Below are positions 31,120 to 39,016 of a stretch of DNA of 64,000 nt, one piece after another (the stretch's first letter is position 1; each line of letters starts with the position of its first letter). The translations under genes were made by a program, and so were the position numbers. Under the pieces are notes generated by a model that did not search any database, had not been told where the DNA came from, and saw only the letters and a list, made by a program, of their open reading frames with translations. The DNA comes from a virus: the IMG/VR virus record IMGVR_UViG_3300009502_002976, positions 1 to 64,000 of that record. One strand, 5' to 3'.

Positions 31120-32934
31120 ATGCGGATAAATGAGCTGTTTGACGAGCTGAAGAAGATCAACTTAGCGGAGAGTGAAGCTAACGACCGCGGGCAGGGACTT
31201 GAGCCGTTGCTTCAGGAGTTTGTCTACGAGGTTAGCGGTCTTCCTGAAGAAGCAAGGGTTAGAAGGACACGCTTGATATCTGATTACTACAACACAATCT
31301 ATAACCGTAGCCATAGACGTGTGCCTGTCGCTTACAGCCAGACTCGTAAGTGGGCTATGAAGACGTTCGTTCAGCACTGGATTGATAAGACTGTGGATAG
31401 CAAAGACCCACAAGTGGATTTGTTTAATGAGAGCGTTGACACGGCTGTCGACGAGAAAGAGAAGCATTTCGAGGAGCGCACCAGGATGCACATTGGCCTA
31501 GTGCAGAAGTCATCGAAGAAGATTGCTGAGAAGTACCCTGAGTTTGTGAAGCTTCCGGAAATTGCTGAAGAGCACGATGCGAGTAAGTTTGAGGATCCGG
31601 AGCACGCACCATATGTATCTCTTACTTGGAAGATGAGGCAGGGCCATAAGAACAAGACACCCGGAGAGATTGGTGTGGAGGACGAGAATGAAGCAACTAT
31701 GCACCACATCAAGAACAACGCACATCACCCAGAATACTGGCTGGAGGACAAGGGCGAAGCTAATATTGACCCCGAGGACCGAAGCAAGTCTAAGAAGTGC
31801 GTTGACGCGTCCGAGATGCCCGACATTGCAGTAGCTGAGATGGTGTCTGACTGGCAGGCGATGTCTGAGGAGCTGAAGAAGAACACCGCTCGCGAGTGGT
31901 TCGAGAAGCAGAAGGATGTCCGGTGGCACTTCAGTAAGCACCAGGTAGAGCTTATTGATAAGCTGCTTAAGGTGTTTGAAGACGAGAAGGTTTCTGAGTC
32001 AGCGATTGACTTCCCTAAAGACGAGCTTCCGTCCGACATTTGGGCCAAGAAGGACGAAAAGTACTTCCTTAAGCCTGGCATTAAGGAAAAGGTTTTAAAG
32101 TACATTAAGTCGTACCCAGGAAAGGACTTAACGTCGATTGCAAAAGAGATTCACGTGTGTGGAAGCCTTGCAACGAACTTGTATACGCAATACTCAGACT
32201 TTGATGTTCACATTGTCCTTGACCAGAAGAAGGTTACAGGCAAGCAGAAGCAAGAGGAGCTTGTTAAGGAGGTTGGTGACTGGAGTGAGGAGAACCCGGA
32301 TGAGATTGCCGGGCACCCATGCCAGATTTATATCCAGTTGAATCAGGCTCAGGACTATGTTGGCGACTCTGCGTGGCACCTGATTGATGAGTTCTGGGTA
32401 AAGGGTCCTAAGGTTACTAAGCTAAACTTTAACCCGTACACTTACTACAAAGACATCTTGGATGAGGTTGCAAAGAAGTCCAAGGACTGTGACGTTAAGC
32501 TCGGTGAGCTCAGTCGAAGCGTCATTGACTACGCGTCTATCAAGTCAGCCTTCAAGAGCATCCCGAAGAGTGGTAAGGAATCGCTCAGGAAGCTTATGAA
32601 GACTAAGTTAAGGGATATCGAAGGTGATATCGAGTCCTTAACTAAATACAAGAAGGAGTGGGTAAAGAAGCGCAGGAGCGTAAGCCAGCCAAAGACAATT
32701 CAGCAGGCTGTGACAGACAAGAGGATGCAGGAGGAGTGGGAGAGGGCAAACGCTGTGTTTAAGTTCTTGGCGAAGTACGACTACCTCCTAACGATTAAGG
32801 CTTTAGAGGATATTTTAGAAGACGACGACGTTCTGGATGACGAGGACGTGCACGCGATCGCAAAAGTTTTAGATGTCCATAATGATTTTGACAAGGTCTC
32901 TCCCGACCTAACTAACAAGGAGAAAATTAAGTAA
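31120..32934 (+). CDS. Nucleotidyltransferase-fold protein with DUF5662-like domain and leader-like start
   Basis: 604 residues. MRINELFDELKKINLAE (L-A-E at 17) is leader-like. About 125-215 has HIGLVQKSS, EEHDASKFEDPEH and HHIKNNAHHPEYW, the histidine-rich pattern of DUF5662-type HD-like proteins. About 345-400 has CGSLATNLYTQYSDFDVHIV: Gly348-Ser349 and Asp360-x-Asp362 of the nucleotidyltransferase fold. The usual third carboxylate is not obvious (CQIYIQLN). The C-terminus is charged helix. Possible roles are a packaged nucleotide-transferring effector or an RNA-modifying enzyme; neither is proven. A broken endonuclease follows. Confidence 0.75.
   Translation: MRINELFDELKKINLAESEANDRGQGLEPLLQEFVYEVSGLPEEARVRRTRLISDYYNTIYNRSHRRVPVAYSQTRKWAMKTFVQHWIDKTVDSKDPQVDLFNESVDTAVDEKEKHFEERTRMHIGLVQKSSKKIAEKYPEFVKLPEIAEEHDASKFEDPEHAPYVSLTWKMRQGHKNKTPGEIGVEDENEATMHHIKNNAHHPEYWLEDKGEANIDPEDRSKSKKCVDASEMPDIAVAEMVSDWQAMSEELKKNTAREWFEKQKDVRWHFSKHQVELIDKLLKVFEDEKVSESAIDFPKDELPSDIWAKKDEKYFLKPGIKEKVLKYIKSYPGKDLTSIAKEIHVCGSLATNLYTQYSDFDVHIVLDQKKVTGKQKQEELVKEVGDWSEENPDEIAGHPCQIYIQLNQAQDYVGDSAWHLIDEFWVKGPKVTKLNFNPYTYYKDILDEVAKKSKDCDVKLGELSRSVIDYASIKSAFKSIPKSGKESLRKLMKTKLRDIEGDIESLTKYKKEWVKKRRSVSQPKTIQQAVTDKRMQEEWERANAVFKFLAKYDYLLTIKALEDILEDDDVLDDEDVHAIAKVLDVHNDFDKVSPDLTNKEKIK
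32888..32907 (+). repeat. 20-nt element, direct copy 1
   Basis: TTGACAAGGTCTCTCCCGAC at the end of the nucleotidyltransferase gene, 27 bases before the next ATG. One base differs from copy 2, and it is complementary to copy 3. Confidence 0.85.
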
Positions 32935-33115
32935 TGCCTAGAGGAGTGTATGCCAGGAAGCCACTGAAACTAATCACTATTGCCTGTGCAAACTGTGGTA
33001 AGGAGTTTGATGTGCCACATTACGACGCTCATAGAGCTTTGGAACCTTATCACACTGTGTTCGTGGTGTAACTTAAAAGCGAATGTTAATAGGCAGAAGT
33101 GGCAAAAGTTTTTTG
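32934..33115 (+). pseudogene. Degenerate homing-endonuclease fragment
   Basis: An intact 45-codon reading frame (32934-33071) begins MPRGVYARK and contains CANCGKEFDVPHY, the first half of a nuclease-associated zinc finger. A second frame continues with LCSWCNLKANVNRQKWQKFF, the usual second half with the following helix. A frameshift separates the two halves and no nuclease core remains. The fragment lies between two direct copies of a 20-nt element. Confidence 0.6.
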
Positions 33116-33120
33116 GAACT

Positions 33121-33140
33121 TTGACAGGGTCTCTCCCGAC
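33121..33140 (+). repeat. 20-nt element, direct copy 2
   Basis: TTGACAGGGTCTCTCCCGAC, 21 bases before the ATG at 33162. As RNA it can pair along all 20 positions with copy 3, using two G-U pairs. Confidence 0.85.
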
Positions 33141-33161
33141 CCAAAAACAGGAGATACTATA

Positions 33162-33761
33162 ATGACGAACAAGGAAATTGTAAAAGCAGCGTTTGCATCC
33201 GCTGAAAAAGAGGCAAGAGAGAAGCAAGTAAACGAGGTAAAGAAAATAGTAACGCGGACTCTGGAGAAACTCGATGCTGTTAAGAAGGAGATCAAGGCGA
33301 AGCAGGAAGAAGAGCGAATCCTTAAGATGGACATCGACGATTTGAAGGAAGGCCGTCTTGACCGAATCGCTGAACGGCAGGAGAAGGATCCAGAGGCCAA
33401 GAAAGTATCAGTGGTGCTGATTATCAAGGAGAAGGAAGTTGTTCATGTTCCGTCTCCGTGGTACTCGCCCTATACGGTAGTCTGGCAATATTATACCCCG
33501 ACATTTTCGCCATCAACCGTGATGTATTCGGGTACCGGTGGGAGTGTGGGAATAGCAACAGGTGGTAGCTATACAACTTCTAGCTGCAGCGGGTTTAATG
33601 GTGTTTCAATGTCGAACTCTATAGGCAGCAAGAGCTGTAATCTATCGGACGGATCAAACTTTGTTGCGACAGTCACACCCACTTGTATCACGGGTTCGGT
33701 TGCCAAGTTTGCTACTGTGGGTAGCTATGACGTAAATGGTCACATTATTAATCTGCGGTAA
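33162..33761 (+). CDS. Coiled-coil protein with Ser/Gly/Thr-rich C-terminus
   Basis: 199 residues from the ATG at 33162, with CAGGAG eight bases upstream. An upstream in-frame ATG at 33099 would translate the repeat element, so I prefer the later start. N-terminal coiled coil (about 1-85; ETLKKI-like heptads such as LEKLDAVKKEIKAKQEEE), a short beta segment VSVVLIIKEKEVVHV, then low-complexity Gly/Ser/Thr sequence. It is bracketed by complementary copies of the 20-nt element. Function unknown. Confidence 0.65.
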   Translation: MTNKEIVKAAFASAEKEAREKQVNEVKKIVTRTLEKLDAVKKEIKAKQEEERILKMDIDDLKEGRLDRIAERQEKDPEAKKVSVVLIIKEKEVVHVPSPWYSPYTVVWQYYTPTFSPSTVMYSGTGGSVGIATGGSYTTSSCSGFNGVSMSNSIGSKSCNLSDGSNFVATVTPTCITGSVAKFATVGSYDVNGHIINLR

Positions 33762-33774
33762 ACATAAATAATAA

Positions 33775-33794
33775 GTCGGGAGAGACTTTGTCAA
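33775..33794 (+). repeat. 20-nt element, inverted copy 3
   Basis: GTCGGGAGAGACTTTGTCAA, the reverse complement of copies 1 and 2 apart from wobble-compatible changes. It lies 28 bases before the ATG at 33822. Confidence 0.85.
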
Positions 33795-33821
33795 GTTTAA
33801 CAATAACAAGGAGGAAACAAA

Positions 33822-35312
33822 ATGGGTAAGGATTTAGTCAACGAGTTGTTCAAGTTCATAAATAGCGACGAGAGCGTGACGATGAAGAAGCTCCAGGAAG
33901 CTTCTGATGCGGCATACGCCGGTGTTGGTAAGGAAAACGCGGACATGCTGAAAGAGCACAACGTGTTTATAAAGAAGATGGGTCTTACAGCTGGAATGCC
34001 GAAAGCTGACGAAGGCGTAGTTGTATCCAACCCAGCTAACATTGACAAGCCAGAAGAAGTGATCCAGACGCTAGCCGAGGAGAAGAAGAGCACCAAAGCA
34101 CCAAAGGCGGCTAAGACTGATGTTAAGTCTGCTGACCGTGGTATTGTCGCTGATCCAGAGAAGGGACCTCTTCAGAAGTCTATGGATAAGGCAACTCCGG
34201 ATGTTGATAAGAAGTCCGACTTCCAAGTTGCGGCTAAGGTCAGTAAGGCCAAAGTTTTGCAGCCTGAGCCTATCACTGGGGTTACAACTCCTAAGGGCGT
34301 TAAGGTTGGATACGAGGAAGAAGGATCATCGGCAGAGCTTGAGGAAGGCACTGTTGTAGCCAACCCGGCTAATATCGACAAGCCAGAAGAAGTGATCCAG
34401 ACGCTAGCCGAGGAAAGAGCGCTTGTAGCTGTGTCGGATCAGAACATCGCTAATGACATCAAGTCCAAGTATCCAGGCTCACGCATTGTTCAGGATGCAG
34501 ACAAGAAACAGTGGATAGTAATGGTGCAGGAAAAAGCCGCTGTTCAGGAAGAGAAGACTTCATCTCCTACTGAGTCCGAGATCAAGGCTGCTAGTATTCC
34601 GGAAGTTGACGCTGTTGAGAGGAACAAGCTTACCAATATTTCTAAGGCTGATCCCAAGGAGCCGGCTATTAAAGCGGCAGTTGCCAACGTCAGCAAGTCT
34701 GACATGGGTGACAAAGCTGTTGGAGATAAGGGCGCATCGACCGCTAAGCAGCATAAGGAAGAAAAGAAGCCTAGTGCCGACACTGGAAAGGCCGACCAGA
34801 ACGCATCAAGTGCACGTCACGATGCTACTCAGAAGCCGCTTCAGACTAAGACTGGCCCGGATATTGTTGCTAAGCCAGAGATCAAAGATGTGAACACAGT
34901 AGCTGGTACAAGCGCGGCGAAGCAGGACAAGCTTACGACTGAGGCAAAGGTTCAGGAAGACGCTGAAGTCACTGTGACCGCCGATGATAAAACTGCAACT
35001 ATTTCAATGACTGCTGATGGGGTTAACGTTTCAACCTCCGGTGCTACAGCAGAGCCGTCCGTTGTTGAGCCGGCTGAAGGTGAGATAGAGCCAGAAGCTG
35101 ATCAGGACATGGAGGATGCAGAAGCTGATGAAATGGCTGAGCGTATCTTTGTTAGCGACTACCTTGCAACGCTTGAGGAAGCGAAGCTGACCGAGAAGCA
35201 GAAGGCGTTTATCGCTGAAGTTAAGGCAAAGAAACTGTCGAAAAAGAACGCCGACAAGGTCGGAAAAAAGGTAAAGGTTCTTAAGGATAAAGCAGATAAA
35301 AAGTGTTGCTAA
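33822..35312 (+). CDS. Acidic Ala/Lys/Glu-rich protein with an internal duplication (scaffold- or core-like)
   Basis: 496 residues, AGGAGG before the ATG. Most of the protein is low-complexity and charged, typical of core or scaffold proteins. NPANIDKPEEVIQTLAEE occurs twice (about residues 70 and 181). An L-Q-E-A site at residue 26 follows a short N-terminal helix. The C-terminus is a basic helical segment (KLTEKQKAFIAEVKAKKLS) and ends in KKCC. It is probably an internal or core protein, inferred from composition and context. Confidence 0.65.
   Translation: MGKDLVNELFKFINSDESVTMKKLQEASDAAYAGVGKENADMLKEHNVFIKKMGLTAGMPKADEGVVVSNPANIDKPEEVIQTLAEEKKSTKAPKAAKTDVKSADRGIVADPEKGPLQKSMDKATPDVDKKSDFQVAAKVSKAKVLQPEPITGVTTPKGVKVGYEEEGSSAELEEGTVVANPANIDKPEEVIQTLAEERALVAVSDQNIANDIKSKYPGSRIVQDADKKQWIVMVQEKAAVQEEKTSSPTESEIKAASIPEVDAVERNKLTNISKADPKEPAIKAAVANVSKSDMGDKAVGDKGASTAKQHKEEKKPSADTGKADQNASSARHDATQKPLQTKTGPDIVAKPEIKDVNTVAGTSAAKQDKLTTEAKVQEDAEVTVTADDKTATISMTADGVNVSTSGATAEPSVVEPAEGEIEPEADQDMEDAEADEMAERIFVSDYLATLEEAKLTEKQKAFIAEVKAKKLSKKNADKVGKKVKVLKDKADKKCC
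34044..34081 (+). repeat. 38-bp intragenic direct repeat, copy 1
   Basis: Identical to 34377-34414 within the same gene. Both encode DKPEEVIQTLAEE in frame; the flanking bases are similar but diverged. Confidence 0.9.
34377..34414 (+). repeat. 38-bp intragenic direct repeat, copy 2
   Basis: Identical to 34044-34081. The identity at DNA level indicates a recent duplication or gene conversion. Confidence 0.9.
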
Positions 35313-35341
35313 CGTACCGCATACGACAAGGAGAATAAAAC

Positions 35342-35956
35342 ATGGATTTGCACAAGTTCATAGGTGAAACACTTAAGATCAACGAAGGGTATCGCGACAC
35401 GGAAGAGCCTGTTGAGGAACCTGTTGAGGCTCCTGTAGAAGCGCCTGTGGAAGACGCAGGTGTTGCACAGGCTCCTGAAATCAATGACGAGCTCATTGCA
35501 AGCCTTGAAAATGATCTACCTGGTCTCAAGGATGTCGACCAGGAAGAGCTTAAGAAGGGTCTTGCTGACGAGATGGAGCACTTCAATACGGTTGGCGGCG
35601 ACGTTGCTGTTATTGCCAAGATAACACTCGACCATTTGAACGAGTTCCCTGGTCAGAAGTACTACACGGCTCTTGAGCAGCTTGAGTCTGAGCTGAGCAA
35701 GGCGGCTGAGCAAGATGTTGCTCCGGCTCCGGAAGCTGAGCCTGTTGCACAAGAACCTGCTCCTGAAGCTCCGGTTGAAGAGCCGGTTGCTATGGAAGCA
35801 AAGGTTTCAGAAGAAACTGTTGCCGGTGGTCTTAAGACAGTAGCGATAGACCGGGAAATGATGAAGAAAGAAACAGCCGAGATGCACACTAATCAGGACA
35901 GGCTCAAGAAAGAAGAGAAGAAAACGTTAGCTGCAAACAAATCTAGCGGAGTTTAG
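35342..35956 (+). CDS. Leader-bearing protein with DUF5661-like helical domain
   Basis: 204 residues. MDLHKFIGETLKINE (I-N-E at 15) closely resembles the form of T4 capsid-targeting sequences such as MKTYQEFIAE. A Pro/Val/Glu repeat stretch (EEPVEEPVEAPVEAPVE) precedes a helical domain (about 50-115) with EMEHFNTVGGDVAVIAKITL and HLNEFPGQKYYTALEQLE, like DUF5661-type domains. The C-terminal half is Ala/Pro/Glu-rich then charged. It is a probable internal-head protein. Confidence 0.72.
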   Translation: MDLHKFIGETLKINEGYRDTEEPVEEPVEAPVEAPVEDAGVAQAPEINDELIASLENDLPGLKDVDQEELKKGLADEMEHFNTVGGDVAVIAKITLDHLNEFPGQKYYTALEQLESELSKAAEQDVAPAPEAEPVAQEPAPEAPVEEPVAMEAKVSEETVAGGLKTVAIDREMMKKETAEMHTNQDRLKKEEKKTLAANKSSGV

Positions 35957-35976
35957 GGAGAGTACCCACTAAACAC

Positions 35977-35999
35977 CCCTATTTTGGGGCCTAATAGGG
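35977..35999 (+). promoter_or_regulatory. Intergenic hairpin before the wall-hydrolase gene
   Basis: CCCTATT and AATAGGG form a 7-bp stem. An alternative CCCC/GGGG stem can form within it. It ends 16 bases before the ATG at 36016 and just before the GGAG ribosome-binding site, so it could act on translation or as a weak terminator. No T-run. Confidence 0.4.
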
Positions 36000-36015
36000 C
36001 ATAGGAGTGACCATA

Positions 36016-36546
36016 ATGCGTGATTTGATAGATCATATCCAACGTGACAATAGGCCATTAAACGAGGTTTCTTGGGGTCAAGTGGCTGGTGGGGCGGCTT
36101 TGATCGGCGCCCTGGCTACAGCCAGCCCGGGACCCGCCTTAGCTCAGCAACAGCATCATGCACCTAAACATCACCATGTTGCGGCTAAGCACTATACGGA
36201 AAACGACTATGTGGATGCCATAGTTGGAGAGGCCTCGTCTAAGGGGTATTCGGGGATGCTTGACATTGCATGTGCTATACGCAACAGAATAAAGAGTCCC
36301 AAGCACGCTAAGCGCCCACTAAAGCAAGTGTACGGATACAAGGCAAATCACAACAAGTCTGAGCCTCAAGAAGTGTGGGATGCAGCTAGAAAAGCTTGGG
36401 CAGACTCAGCTAAACAAGACACGGTTAACGGAGCTACTCTTTGGGGTAACGCTAAGGACGTTGAGAAGTTTAACACGACTTGGGATATGTCAAGAGTAGA
36501 TCAAACGGTATCAAGACATGGGCACACCTTCTTCGCAGAAAAATAA
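36016..36546 (+). CDS. SleB-like cell wall hydrolase with leader and signal-peptide-like segment
   Basis: 176 residues from the ATG at 36016; a GTG nine bases upstream is less likely. The leader MRDLIDHIQRDNRPLNE ends in L-N-E at 17. Then comes a hydrophobic stretch VAGGAALIGALATASPGPAL followed by A-L-A-Q (residues 41-44), like a signal peptidase site. The catalytic domain begins DYVDAIVGEASSKGYSG with presumed catalytic Glu72 and CAIRNRI, the Hydrolase_2/SleB pattern. The two-part N-terminus suggests a protein packaged in the head, trimmed, then exported into the host envelope. It could alternatively be a lysis enzyme. Confidence 0.75.
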   Translation: MRDLIDHIQRDNRPLNEVSWGQVAGGAALIGALATASPGPALAQQQHHAPKHHHVAAKHYTENDYVDAIVGEASSKGYSGMLDIACAIRNRIKSPKHAKRPLKQVYGYKANHNKSEPQEVWDAARKAWADSAKQDTVNGATLWGNAKDVEKFNTTWDMSRVDQTVSRHGHTFFAEK

Positions 36547-36565
36547 TGTTCCAAGAGAGGATGTT

Positions 36566-37045
36566 ATGAAGCACATGACTGGCACGTGGTTAGAAGAAGA
36601 GAGTAGTGAGGTGGTTACGCTGCTTTCGAAGATCACGAAAAACTTTAATACAATTTCTGATCTTTTGTCCCGTAAAACCATTGTAACTGACACAAGAGAG
36701 GCGTGTAAAAAGTGGTTGCTCAAGCCTCTCTTTGACAATGACACGTGTTCTGTTGGTATCGTTCTTATTAAGAGCAAAGATTCTGGTCCGTGTGAGGAGC
36801 ACGTTCACCACAGAGCTGTTGAGTACCTCATTGTCACGAGTGGCAGCCTGATGCTAAACATGAACGGAGAGAACATACGAGTTCTGAAACCAGGAGATTG
36901 CGCGGCTATACCGGCAGATGTCCCACATTTTAGTACGCCTCTTGAAGATAACACAGAGCATATTTATGTGACCGTACCTAGAGATAATGACATACCGTCA
37001 TTTAAAAACATTGACGTTGTGGAATACTTAGACAAGGGAGTCTAG
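36566..37045 (+). CDS. Cupin-domain protein
   Basis: 159 residues from the ATG at 36566, with AGAGAGG upstream; an earlier ATG overlapping the hydrolase gene is less likely. The cupin motif 1 is EEHVHHRAVEYLIVTSG and motif 2 is LKPGDCAAIPADVPHFSTP, giving the His/His/Glu/His metal site of the cupin-2 family. The N-terminal 60 residues are helical. Such small cupins bind metal and a small ligand or act as isomerases. The ligand is unknown and a structural role is possible. Confidence 0.8.
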   Translation: MKHMTGTWLEEESSEVVTLLSKITKNFNTISDLLSRKTIVTDTREACKKWLLKPLFDNDTCSVGIVLIKSKDSGPCEEHVHHRAVEYLIVTSGSLMLNMNGENIRVLKPGDCAAIPADVPHFSTPLEDNTEHIYVTVPRDNDIPSFKNIDVVEYLDKGV

Positions 37046-37046
37046 C

Positions 37047-37622
37047 ATGCCTGGTGATGCACTTACAAAAGAAGAGTTTAAAGCGGCTCTCGAGGTTCAG
37101 GCCAAAGCTACTGAGCAGATGGTCCTGATAGCTACGTCTTTGAGGGAGATTACCGTTGAACTAAAAGAAGTGCACTCGCGTTTGTCAAACGGAGCTATAA
37201 AAGATATCGTCCAGGGTGTTACTGAAAACTACAGCGGCATTCACAAGGAAACAGTGTCATGTTTGCTTCGGATAGAAGAGTATCAGAAGGATACCCAGGA
37301 CATGCTTACATCAGATGTGCTGGTAAAGAAAATATCTGACACGATCTCTACCGGAACGTTGAGTCGAATCGAAGACGCTATTATTACGAAGCTTCCAGTA
37401 ACTATTATTGAAAGGTTCAACAATAGCGGAATGGCAAAGGATCTGGACAGGGCTAAGTGGTTTATCGGTATTGTCGGAATTGCCATTGTTGTTGCTACAG
37501 TAGTCATTCGCGGTATCGATACTAGATTTGTTGCGGGGAACCAGGACAAAGAGATCCAGCGTGTCGAGAAGGTTCTTGCGGATCACTTAGAGCCACCGAC
37601 AGCAGCGTCAGGAGCAAGGTGA
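37047..37622 (+). CDS. Membrane-anchored coiled-coil protein
   Basis: 191 residues. Helical coiled-coil region (about 5-125), then one transmembrane segment WFIGIVGIAIVVATVVI (about 142-160), and a short charged tail. The layout resembles phage membrane proteins such as lysis accessory proteins. It follows a wall hydrolase and a cupin, so a role at the host membrane is possible, but no specific family is recognised. Confidence 0.65.
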   Translation: MPGDALTKEEFKAALEVQAKATEQMVLIATSLREITVELKEVHSRLSNGAIKDIVQGVTENYSGIHKETVSCLLRIEEYQKDTQDMLTSDVLVKKISDTISTGTLSRIEDAIITKLPVTIIERFNNSGMAKDLDRAKWFIGIVGIAIVVATVVIRGIDTRFVAGNQDKEIQRVEKVLADHLEPPTAASGAR

Positions 37623-37626
37623 CGGA

Positions 37627-38085
37627 ATGAGCGGAATAATCCCTAGGGAAACGGCGAATGTGTTCAGGGATTTCAACGATGTCGGAGTTGACATCTTCGG
37701 AATCGATTGCGACCTGTACATACCAATAAACAAGACATCCATAGAGCACAGTGACGCGTATGAGAGTCCTATCGATGTCATTTTCAAGAAGTACCCACAA
37801 AATAAGGTGTGGGTGCACTGGTCTGTTAAGGACCTACGCAGGCTCCGCAAGATGGGAGTGTTTGCTGAAAACGAGACACCCATTATCGCGTATTTTAAGA
37901 ACTTTCCTGAAGTAACCATCAACAGCTACATTAAGGTGGAAGTTCGGTATATACCCAACAACTTTGACACTGACGAGTTTGAGGTTGTCGATATATTGAT
38001 GAAGGGCACCTACGACAGTGAGATTCTAAGGCCTTACAAGCTGGCACCAAGACGTGCACGTAGCCCACGGGTAGGTCTCGTATGA
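37627..38085 (+). CDS. Putative head-tail joining protein
   Basis: 152 residues. Segments DIFGIDCDLYIPINKTS, VWVHWSVKDLRRLRKMGVF and EVRYIPNNFDTDEFEVVDIL suggest a compact beta-rich fold. Size and location just upstream of tail-terminator and sheath genes are typical of head-tail joining or neck proteins. The assignment is by position only. Confidence 0.55.
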   Translation: MSGIIPRETANVFRDFNDVGVDIFGIDCDLYIPINKTSIEHSDAYESPIDVIFKKYPQNKVWVHWSVKDLRRLRKMGVFAENETPIIAYFKNFPEVTINSYIKVEVRYIPNNFDTDEFEVVDILMKGTYDSEILRPYKLAPRRARSPRVGLV

Positions 38086-38306
38086 AGTTTAACGCCAAAG
38101 CCGCGGCGTGTGTGCTCCTAGCCAACAAGCTCTACATAGACTACTTAGGTTCCGTAAAAGAGCTACATGGGGTCGAGGTAGAGCACTTCGCCGAGCAGTG
38201 GCTGGACAATACGCTATATGGGGATTACAAGACGATGAGAGAGTCTGTGTGGAAGCATTTTATAGCACGTCTAGTGGAACGTCGAAAGGACGAAGCCAAT
38301 GACTAA
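38082..38306 (+). CDS. Small helical protein
   Basis: 74 residues overlapping both neighbours (4 and 8 bases). Predicted helices throughout (AKAAACVLLANKLYIDYLG, TMRESVWKHFIARLVERRK). It could be a small connector or chaperone. Not recognised. Confidence 0.65.
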   Translation: MKFNAKAAACVLLANKLYIDYLGSVKELHGVEVEHFAEQWLDNTLYGDYKTMRESVWKHFIARLVERRKDEAND

Positions 38307-38967
38307 GATACCGTCTTTTATCCACATTATCGATGATGCGATGAAAGCGGCTGTCTTCCAGAGATTTGGAGACTTTTTCGGACTGACAGACAGAAGCAAG
38401 GATCTGGTATTTCAACCGAAGTCAATCTCTCAGCGTAAGATTGCTGAGAAGAGGGGGGAGGCTAGCGTAGAGTTCATTAGCCTTTGGAGAAATAAGATCT
38501 CTCCTGATTGGACCAGGCAGCGTACTTCAGTGGCCAGGGATGGTATCAACCTTAAGTACACGGATAGCGGTAAATCAACACTTGTTAACATAAAGGCTGT
38601 TCCTGTTCAGATGGACTACGAGCTTAGGTTCTGGAGCCGCGACTTTAACTCTATAACGTATGCTGCTGAGTCTTACTTGAAGTGGTTTCAAGACTTCCCA
38701 AACCTTGTTGTTAACTACAACGGTTTGTACGAGATGGATATGTATATGAAGTTCGGTTCATGGACGGACGAGACAGATTACAACATCTATGAGAAAGGAC
38801 TGTATTATGTAGCTGAAATGCCAATAACTTTGGACGGCTGGGTTATGACCACAATTAACACACCGACGATCCTGAAGATCATTGTGGATTTGTACCTGAG
38901 GAATTATGTAGGTAATCAGACTCAGGATCTGTTCATTGATGAGTATGTAATTACTGCCACGCCATGA
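38299..38967 (+). CDS. Putative tail terminator / tail completion protein
   Basis: 222 residues. The first part is helical (SFIHIIDDAMKAAVFQRFGD). The second is beta-rich with VPVQMDYELRFWSRDFNSI and a C-terminal DEYVITATP. Its position immediately upstream of the sheath gene matches tail-completion proteins such as T4 gp3/gp15, and the beta-rich core suits a tube- or sheath-capping ring. No signature motif was seen. Confidence 0.6.
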   Translation: MTKIPSFIHIIDDAMKAAVFQRFGDFFGLTDRSKDLVFQPKSISQRKIAEKRGEASVEFISLWRNKISPDWTRQRTSVARDGINLKYTDSGKSTLVNIKAVPVQMDYELRFWSRDFNSITYAAESYLKWFQDFPNLVVNYNGLYEMDMYMKFGSWTDETDYNIYEKGLYYVAEMPITLDGWVMTTINTPTILKIIVDLYLRNYVGNQTQDLFIDEYVITATP

Positions 38968-39016
38968 GTGAACTACTAATGTGTGATATGGAAACAATAA
39001 TAAAGGAGGAAACAGA

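Noticed and set aside
33099-33161. Longer N-terminus for the coiled-coil protein
   Set aside because: It would translate the end of the nuclease remnant and the 20-nt element; the ATG at 33162 has a good ribosome-binding site.
33763-33773. ATAAATAATA as a T4-type late promoter
   Set aside because: It only partly fits TATAAATA, and no matching sites were seen before the capsid, sheath or protease genes.
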